From Nitrospiraceae bacterium (GTDB lineage Bacteria; Nitrospirota; Nitrospiria; Nitrospirales; Nitrospiraceae): DNA of 50,243 nt. Position 1 is the first letter of the stretch, and the number at the start of each line of letters is the position of its first letter. A model generated the notes under the pieces. The model saw nothing but the letters and a program-made list of their open reading frames with translations. It was not told the origin of the DNA and ran no database searches. The position numbers and the translations under genes are program-made. This document shows, piece by piece, positions 46,701-50,243 of the stretch. Where the stretch lies: the NCBI GenBank assembly GCA_023248355.1, contig JAHFES010000005.1, forward strand, positions 1-50,243. The letters are read 5' to 3'.

Positions 46701-49434
46701 CCAGCGAGATGATCTTCTTCCTGGGATACCGGAAGGCTGAACGACCAGTGGACATATAGCGGTCGATCAGTTCACTGATTGCGTCCTTGGCGGGAGCTTT
46801 GGCTGGTGAAGGAGCCGTCTCAGGCTTTGGAGCCGTGGGGACTGTCTGATCGCTGGGGAGGGCAGCGGCAGACGGAAACGCCACAGAAGGGCTCGGCTGA
46901 GACGGCGTTTCCGGTTTCGGCACCCAAGACGGCCAGGTGCCTTCGAGAATGCTGTTGAGATCGTGGCCCCATTGGGTCTTGGCAAACTCCCGATCATTGA
47001 GCAGCGCCGCCTTAACCTTCTCCACAGCGGCCCCACGATCAACGCCTTCGTCTTGAATGATCTTGGCGACCGCCTCTTCAATCTTCTCCCGCGCTGATTG
47101 CTTGCGGGTTCCCCTGATCGCGTTGACACCGGATGTGAGGAATTTATACCAGTCCGCAGTGGGTGACTTAAGGCCACGCACTTCCGACGTGCCGCCATGC
47201 CCTTGTTGTTCAGTGAAGAATCGTCCGCCTCGTTCGGTTCCAGCGATTTCCAAGTCGGCTTGAGCCTTCTCCGCTCGAAGCAGCATCTCGGCATTCTGTT
47301 CAGGCTGTAATTGGCTGCGCGGATGGGTGACTTGCGGTTCCTGCCCTGGCTGGACCTCAACAGGCTGTTCGGCTTTCGGTAGTTCGGTCGGTGAGGTTAC
47401 AGGAAGGAGTGCCGCCTTGGGGCGTTCTGCTGGCTTGATCCGTTGCAGCGCATCATAGAGCTTTTGGAGGTCGCGTGGAGCGAGATCCGTCAAACTCTGT
47501 GCGCCCGTGATCGTGCTCAGATACCCACGAAAGACCGGCGTATCAAGATGGAAGCCTTTCTCGTGGACCAAGGCCCGGACTTCTTGTGTCGAGGGGTACG
47601 CTTTCTCCAAGGCGGACGGGAGGCGTTCCGGCTCGCTAGGAACCGGCGTCGGTGTGATGGGGGAAGGTTCCACGTGGAACGGTTGAGTTGTTGGTTGGGC
47701 GGCTTGTCGCATCGCCACGAGCCGTGCCCGCTCCTGTTCGATCGTGCTCGGCTCAGTGTCAAGCGAAACAGGAGGACGTGACGGGGGAGAGATGACGCGG
47801 ATGCTTTGTGCTGTCTCAGTCGGTCCTTCGAGAATTGGAACAGTGCTGATCCCTTGTAAGAGATTGCCCTGTAGGATTGATGGCGTCTCTTCCGTCAGGC
47901 GCTTCCTCGGTGTTTGTTCCCAACGTGTCAGTTCGGCGGTTGTGGGGAGTTGTGTTTCAACTGGCGCATCAGAAAATCCCTGTGCGGTGTTGATAAATTC
48001 ATCGACCCCGACCGCAGGATTCGTCACTGCTGCCGCAAGATCGTAGTGTTGAAATGGCAGTGGCGCAACCGGAGCGGGTTCAACGGGAGCACCTGGCATC
48101 ACATATTCATTGGGTTGAAATGGCAGTGGCGCAACCGGCTCCGGTGGTTCTTTGGTGGGCGTCGGGATGGGAACAGCGGGTTGTTGAGGAATCGCAACCT
48201 TCGCTGGACCAGTTGCCACCGATTTCACTGCCACCATTGTTTCTGGTGCGCCCAAGAGCACTGAGCCGACAACAGCTTCGGGCACTCCCTCTGACAGCGC
48301 CCGTTCGGGAGCAAAGGTCTTGCTGGCAACCAAATTCTGCGTAAGCTGATCGGCAGTATCGACGCTGACATTCAGTGCATATTGGAGCGCGAGATTATTC
48401 AGTGTGCGTTGAAACGGTGCAACCATCGAGGCGGGAATAGCCAGACTATTGATGACACCAGAGACGAGTCCGGCAATGCCAGAATCGGTATAGGCTTTGC
48501 GGTGTGCCTCTGGTGCTGGAAGCCCATCCTGTTGGTATCGCTCAAAGGCTTCCTTGTAGGTATCACCGGCTTGCTGGAAGTAGATCGTGCCCACCATCGC
48601 CGCCGTTCCGACCGCAGGGCCTCCGGCGAGGGTTCCCGCCGCGAATGCGCCCAAACTCGGCGCGGTTTGCGCCACGATGTTTCCGATCAGATTGCCAAGA
48701 TAATCAGGATTGGTGAGCCGTTGAAACAACGGTTTGTTCGCGGTCTCTGCGTCAGGTGCGTATTTTGCCGCATCCGTCGCAAAGCCTTGGGCGAGCTTGT
48801 CTGAGAGATCGTGCCATTTCGATTCAGGATCTTGCAGACGCTCGAAGGTACTCAGCGCTTCGGATTTGAGCTGATGCCCCCCTTGGAATAGTCCTTCCTC
48901 CACGGAACTGAGAAAGCCCTTCGCGGGCGGGCGATGTTCTCGCGCTCCAAAATCCCCATACGTCACCTCCCAATAGGATTTGATCGCGTCAGGCGTAACC
49001 CTCTGGTCTTTGGCCTTAATTTTCTCCGTGATGTCGTCAAGGGTCGGTAAGGTGAGTGGGTCCACCGTAGAATAGTGTTGTGCCCAGTAGCGATGCTTTG
49101 TCCGATCATCGACCGTCGGAGCTAACCTGTTCATCTCCTCCATGAATTGTGGGAGTGTCGGACGAGTAGGAAGGGGAGTGGCGCGTGTCGGATCCTCCGG
49201 CACGGCGACTGGTTCTGTGCGAGCAATCGGCGTGGCGGCAGGCGGTTCGATGTCAAGCGACGATGGTTCTCGCTGATCGGCTTTGGCATTGGCGGTATTG
49301 ACCGCCCGATACTGCCGGATGTCCTCAAGAATTTGATCGTCTGGGATTTGTCCGCGTTTGCCCGCGACATACTCTTGTTCAGCAGGGTCGAGATCCTGCT
49401 TGGACGCGAGCGACGCGATGGTTAGTGCGGCCAT
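37795..49434 (-). CDS. giant polyvalent virion protein (3879 residues)
   Basis: One open frame of 3879 codons. Hydrophobic Gly/Ala-rich segments near residues 245-281 and 318-345 suggest membrane insertion. Pro-rich linkers follow. A metalloprotease-like site HLAHEWFH lies near 1518 and a second HELLH near 1931. A domain with FLEEVQSDWHQKGR is near 2335. A JAB/RadC-like site (LLHNHPSG, SPSREDF) lies near 2753. Hydrophobic segments recur at 3358-3415 and 3585-3621. Such multidomain proteins are carried in the virion and ejected, acting on the host during entry; giant virion proteins of this kind are known in Bcep22-like podoviruses. Residues about 1026-1252 are the complement of an HNH gene. 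Start: AAGGGG upstream. Confidence 0.85.
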   Translation of the reverse strand: MAALTIASLASKQDLDPAEQEYVAGKRGQIPDDQILEDIRQYRAVNTANAKADQREPSSLDIEPPAATPIARTEPVAVPEDPTRATPLPTRPTLPQFMEEMNRLAPTVDDRTKHRYWAQHYSTVDPLTLPTLDDITEKIKAKDQRVTPDAIKSYWEVTYGDFGAREHRPPAKGFLSSVEEGLFQGGHQLKSEALSTFERLQDPESKWHDLSDKLAQGFATDAAKYAPDAETANKPLFQRLTNPDYLGNLIGNIVAQTAPSLGAFAAGTLAGGPAVGTAAMVGTIYFQQAGDTYKEAFERYQQDGLPAPEAHRKAYTDSGIAGLVSGVINSLAIPASMVAPFQRTLNNLALQYALNVSVDTADQLTQNLVASKTFAPERALSEGVPEAVVGSVLLGAPETMVAVKSVATGPAKVAIPQQPAVPIPTPTKEPPEPVAPLPFQPNEYVMPGAPVEPAPVAPLPFQHYDLAAAVTNPAVGVDEFINTAQGFSDAPVETQLPTTAELTRWEQTPRKRLTEETPSILQGNLLQGISTVPILEGPTETAQSIRVISPPSRPPVSLDTEPSTIEQERARLVAMRQAAQPTTQPFHVEPSPITPTPVPSEPERLPSALEKAYPSTQEVRALVHEKGFHLDTPVFRGYLSTITGAQSLTDLAPRDLQKLYDALQRIKPAERPKAALLPVTSPTELPKAEQPVEVQPGQEPQVTHPRSQLQPEQNAEMLLRAEKAQADLEIAGTERGGRFFTEQQGHGGTSEVRGLKSPTADWYKFLTSGVNAIRGTRKQSAREKIEEAVAKIIQDEGVDRGAAVEKVKAALLNDREFAKTQWGHDLNSILEGTWPSWVPKPETPSQPSPSVAFPSAAALPSDQTVPTAPKPETAPSPAKAPAKDAISELIDRYMSTGRSAFRYPRKKIISLDGRSMPEKLAIQKMRDVLARDAAKKPAVAVPSPEPQPDVAPAAQPPAPPALEAEPFALTAPKETKAKTKGPEQLGIEIPPETFGSRPLIGREVTPEEAPLFSEAAKQAEAEQTTLEHAIPAQGVSDRHRMAVETFSNLLESPSMTTERFGSLDAETQRMMVASVLASIGEPQVRDAIVRLVLIDVMDNLVGRKGASQAFLNDPSVLADPLSDPQAILSIPVARLFDALREAPAFVRTEVLNGLREARGRLSKDQSASIAGDRQSRSSTGTIASQGAEVGRPNGSPIPLDGESLPTVSAGTGSTFDSRRISAGTRAEVASGDDLGGDLTERQPTSRTSNNRHDANIPDFIGEKIGGARRDLAEKTGPTGTQPKSEEPGWRKRYSVSEIVAGTDKGKWVIRDTRKEDWKGQAQQIGKPFETQAEAEAAIPLAAVSRNHRVYQMKRDGSYAIYRKIGDRRLVQVVKQEFSSDDAATRYMAEHAEAIIETKTNFGEEILPHPETVQRVGAERRNGKNVSAEDFRQTFSLRSVEFGKWNNQDERQEVMNHAYDGLLDLADVLKIPPKAIGLNGELSLAFGARGRGLSGAAAHYERDYGVINLTKMQGAGHLAHEWFHAADHYFGRQDTKASREKEKNDRGDLVYKTKGTSDYASYGFRKEGSQVRPDVREAYTALIRTMLTKAETYVEDAEQAEKFVRKTRDDVATQLANIRDKGYMALSRKMDTTYTKRKVEPASAAQLAEFDGLAQKILAGEFLETTYTPTTNKSKRNLMSGRWTNDALEKISTIYKDVRGRSGFGSGDVRGPLDELRTSMKLYSARLKMLADAQASNEKTKSVPTSYAMHAKSLDQGRNEYYWMTNHEMAARAFSAYVEDTLKAEGKQSDFITYGTHTVIDTPWGWQKPYPEGEERTTLNRAFDTLFSTLRTKETDQGTALFARDLPSPEIQAKIDALNAQMETQEGVQNAFEWSPNGNQGVIDAFQHTFNVSVVPIRSTSDVASGFLAMQFHGNIFIDTDQTRQGFVQLAGHELLHQLRKDNASLYEWFATHADAHLRDSATSDYRRRLEAAGADVAGSNIDVREELLSDFAGDALADPAFLQRLAEHNHSKFRLLMRRVMDWLKQVAGKLDRAGFGSSHYFDDIEGLRQYLAQVLDAYRSGNAQAIADVERPQFARDLPSPNPFYSQVVNTLESKMPNRASMEQVRGILSPANGVKSDELKWLGMDEFIKTKDYFTKEEVLKFVRENQVQVQEVVKGEDDVDEEPALAALRRNDNLGYDYATEALRDVANEGDDWVTVWPDVGSEDRKIIQQYVDSVKGGPTRFAVYQLPGGTNYRELLLTLPVPEKTVPSYDEWKQLQLLPDPMEETARELFGQRPSEPIDTSRERYEREKRPMDNPGDHRRVFRSSHFDEHNVLVHIRFNDRTGPNGEKILFLEEVQSDWHQKGRREGYQGVRVTAKPILGDAHYTNNWYEILDENGKRITEQVADSETEALEIYRRDRQIPNAPFKKTWHELALKRMLRYAAEHGYDSLAWTPGSVQANRYDLSKQIDSLQWDAGYGSNLTKIALFDVTKITAFKDDAELFSQRVPDAELEDAIGKDLAKKILDAKASGKKSGEYSGLDLKVGGTGMKGFYDEILPAFLNKYGKKWGAKVGETTIQTGTPGTKTGWETTGNLEGDTATVHAIPITATMKHSVLTEGQALFENSPKYAVREGEQQSLNFDLAKAALGDLDRITVLSSTGGTLGGAGVSARTLALGISPDLIHEGVVDLTGYAVHSAEDLARLAQVYRDPRFETFRIIYLRGTTIVGHEGMTSRMPGIAIVFKSKDDAQQKLAAIDRRMDALGATGYYLLHNHPSGNSSPSREDFKLTETLAINISGFKGHVIIDSNQYDTITLNESDDLEGKKHALDLGPDLLLTPSLPHPLLGSQLDSAAAVAAVGQKIKSGPDYATVLYRSGSRTGATRAIQEVAVDFLADAEQAGPYLQSQAVAFGASQIFVHCGEAGTRESRADDLTVVMDALIEDGTVTDYVTSNIGWSFANSRVERGVRAKADMVLGQPMSEIASERVAEPSEPFTGFSPSTTTDTGMIDPITVRDRLRAAMTSIRPYFLNALTLNQLSTVYGREHEEATRYNHVLQKMEAEFTERTRASDDILKAWDHLKVAVSDKMARVMEAARRTNYDPDGKIAPDGAQQEAVKQAFDALPTTAQDIYRQVRDFYTALSTARFEAIANRITRAGGTPENTKSLIDKLHVAYDYTKDKIYFPLTRFGPHIVFARQMRDGKEVDREVHKFESPLDADRFATLMRARGWAVKRMAEKEYSREQDGAASEAVKKVLDIIQGTPIDTNLLGMVSPKAQLLDAINQLALESLPEMSYAKHFIHAKDVKGSSKDALRTFAHSALHGAHHISRINHADAMEKAITDLDARIRDTQTGDVTESRQLYNNLVQRHGTIMNPNISPVAAWLGQLGFTMSLGGVIATGATNLTQVPLVTLPWLGARFGFARASAALAVAYNDFLDIKTLNADSLFDASKSERLSESERAMEREMQRRGRIDLTQTMDLSGRAAQDNLSRVARQAGSLQEKIAKMLGFTFHAPEVANRQVTALATYRLALADGLTDQQAVEMADTAIMDTHFIYTSSNRAPYMSGNVLRTLTMFKQYGQRIAFLYGRAAYVWLDANHASPEERGIAKRQLLSMAGLQFAAAGALGLPFIGTGASLLMAVMNGFGDDDEKKDWEVELRNLLAEQFGKEGGEVLSHGVSRLTPWDMAGRLGQNDLFFRGPKSEREGRAAAIDWITSFSGPVLGYAVNAYLGVGDVMKGIKDVDAGHFLRGIEELTPAVMRNAVKAFRYELEGGVRTRDQHKQIDLSGLEELGQFFGFAPSRSAEMYESVTAIRNQEHRLTMRRNDLLDQYASATQARNATARASVMQDIRAFNQRHRFMAITGDTLVRSMKGRLQRERGTTGGLYLPRKKDALREVGSFGNF
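45679..46359 (+). CDS. HNH endonuclease antisense inside the giant gene
   Basis: The 226-residue protein has three zinc fingers of the CxxC-x17-x3C type (C6/C9/C27/C31, C44/C47/C66/C70, C83/C86/C105/C109). An HNH domain with H137, H156-H157, N165, N169 and H178 (HRRVVEESLGR..., HHVDEDKTNN) and a C-terminal HTH (TFQKIAECLNSHPVTIRNAL) follow. This is the layout of free-standing homing endonucleases. ATG 45679 lacks a ribosome site, so expression is uncertain. It lies on the plus strand within a minus-strand gene, at a point just before the conserved IPDFIGEKIGGAR segment of the giant protein. Confidence 0.82.
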   Translation: MPIITCARCGLTFSKIPAKIIPTGNFCSRACRDAAAVKRAPRTCAHCGKAFSVKRDRAAVRTTNFCTLACYRASRTPRLTVSCDRCGLIFTKSPSSFAQSVQHFCSHECRSFAQRVEQTSNGYREYGLGIGKRISEHRRVVEESLGRSLASHEIVHHVDEDKTNNSVSNLRLTNRREHARHHHPLSFSIERAKSLRSHGWTFQKIAECLNSHPVTIRNALRRYGML

Positions 49435-50243
49435 TTAGCGACCAGCCCCTTCCCATCGTTTCTGCAACTTCTCATAATTGTCTTGGAGCATCTTGAGAAT
49501 ATCAGGCGTGGTCTGTGGATTGGCTCGTGCGGCGTCCAGTGCAGCCTTCGCATTGAGGATTTGTTGCTGCCCTTCCTTCACCACATTCGTTCGCGTCGGC
49601 GGCACACGAGGAACGGGTGGAGCGACCGTGGGTTTGACCGTGGATGGGCCTAACGGACTCTTTGACTTAAATGGATCAAGCGAAGAGAGATCTGGTTCAC
49701 CCACCTTCGCCTTCTCAGAAGGAGCAGAGAAGAGACCGAGTTTTTGTTCCGTCTGCTTTCGGATTGACTCAACCACGGCCCGATTATTCACATAGTCCTT
49801 CTTCAAGTCTTCCATTTCTGCGCGTAGCCGCGTCTGATCCTCTGGGGTTGCCAAGGCGAGTTCCGATTCCTTAGCTTTGATCGCGGTGTGGAGGGTGCGG
49901 TTATCATAGTCAAGATTGTGGAGCATCGCGGCATAGAGGGCATTGTCGGATCGGTTCCCCTCTCGGTCCATCACATCCAGATGCCTTTTCGCCTTCAGAA
50001 CACGTGCGGGACGTGTGGGATCTGTAGAGTCCAAGTCCAGCGCATCATTGTATGTGCCTCTCGCATCCTGCACACCTTTTTCCACCACCAACTTATAATT
50101 ATTTAATGCGGCGGTGGACAGGTGTGCTTGGGCCGCAGCTTTTTGTTCGACCGTCGCTTCAGCCGACTTCATTTTCTCAACCGCAGCGAGATACCCTGGA
50201 TCATTCACTGCCGCTTGGAGCGCATCTCGCGTCAATTGTGCCG
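49435..50243 (-). CDS. partial C-terminal part of a virion-associated protein
   Basis: The frame is open at the window edge (first in-frame residues AQLTRDALQ), so the gene starts beyond 50243. At least 269 residues are visible: mostly helical with coiled coil (about residues 130-190), then a Pro-rich segment (APPVPRVPPTRTNV) and a helical end. Its stop directly precedes the ATG of the giant gene. Helical proteins upstream of polyvalent genes are often internal virion proteins. Confidence 0.7.
   Translation of the reverse strand, partial: AQLTRDALQAAVNDPGYLAAVEKMKSAEATVEQKAAAQAHLSTAALNNYKLVVEKGVQDARGTYNDALDLDSTDPTRPARVLKAKRHLDVMDREGNRSDNALYAAMLHNLDYDNRTLHTAIKAKESELALATPEDQTRLRAEMEDLKKDYVNNRAVVESIRKQTEQKLGLFSAPSEKAKVGEPDLSSLDPFKSKSPLGPSTVKPTVAPPVPRVPPTRTNVVKEGQQQILNAKAALDAARANPQTTPDILKMLQDNYEKLQKRWEGAGR

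Overview
The window is phage DNA, most likely a podovirus of a Gram-negative host. Head genes are of the N4-gp56 major-capsid type: TerS, TerL, a portal of about 795 residues, a scaffold and a 356-residue capsid protein. They are followed by an SU10-type head-tail adaptor and a P22 gp10-like neck protein, and the phage also carries one giant 3879-residue virion ('polyvalent') protein. A nested lipoprotein/membrane-protein gene pair resembling Rz/Rz1 spanins and several Sec signal peptides point to a host with an outer membrane. I see no tRNA, integrase, DNA polymerase or recognisable endolysin.

Layout. The minus strand from 22122 down to 34 carries the late genes in order: packaging, portal, head assembly, neck, tail/fibre-like proteins, holin/spanin-like genes and a periplasmic nuclease. 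The plus strand from 23035 to 37788 carries about 45 mostly tiny genes, tightly packed with ATGA overlaps. They include RHH and XRE regulators, a RecB-like nuclease, a TSCPD-domain protein, a gp3/RDF-like protein, RusA, a broken DNA methyltransferase, a replication initiator-like protein and a helicase-loader-like protein. The minus strand from 50243 to 37795 carries the giant virion protein and its upstream partner, which runs off the edge. The two transcription directions diverge at 22.1-23.0 kb and converge at 37.79 kb. If the genome is circular or circularly permuted, the minus-strand blocks would form one late unit; that is inference.

The most unusual content. (1) A perfect two-repeat, one-spacer mini-CRISPR array at 34079-34189 without cas genes; its repeat ends in ATTGAAAC on the minus strand and it cuts off an ASCH-like gene. 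(2) A candidate free-standing structured RNA at 22372-22479, with its own sigma70-type promoter and intrinsic terminator and a long 5'-end/loop complementarity. A second candidate RNA lies directly beside the array. (3) An HNH endonuclease gene antisense inside the giant gene, whose minus-strand frame stays open through it. (4) A LAGLIDADG intein splitting the TerL P-loop. (5) Sec signal peptides on four consecutive-region virion-like proteins. (6) Duplicated 21-bp palindromic sites inside the replication gene, a candidate origin.

How it may work together. The plus-strand operon starts at a near-consensus promoter (22971-22999), next to a divergent minus-strand gene flanked by operator-like dyads. 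Replication would use the host polymerase recruited through the 34378-35783 gene pair. The late operon packages DNA and builds the head and tail, and the giant protein is presumably carried in the virion and ejected. Strong hairpins at 15488-15526, 12184-12207 and 7809-7851 may tune the relative amounts of the late proteins.
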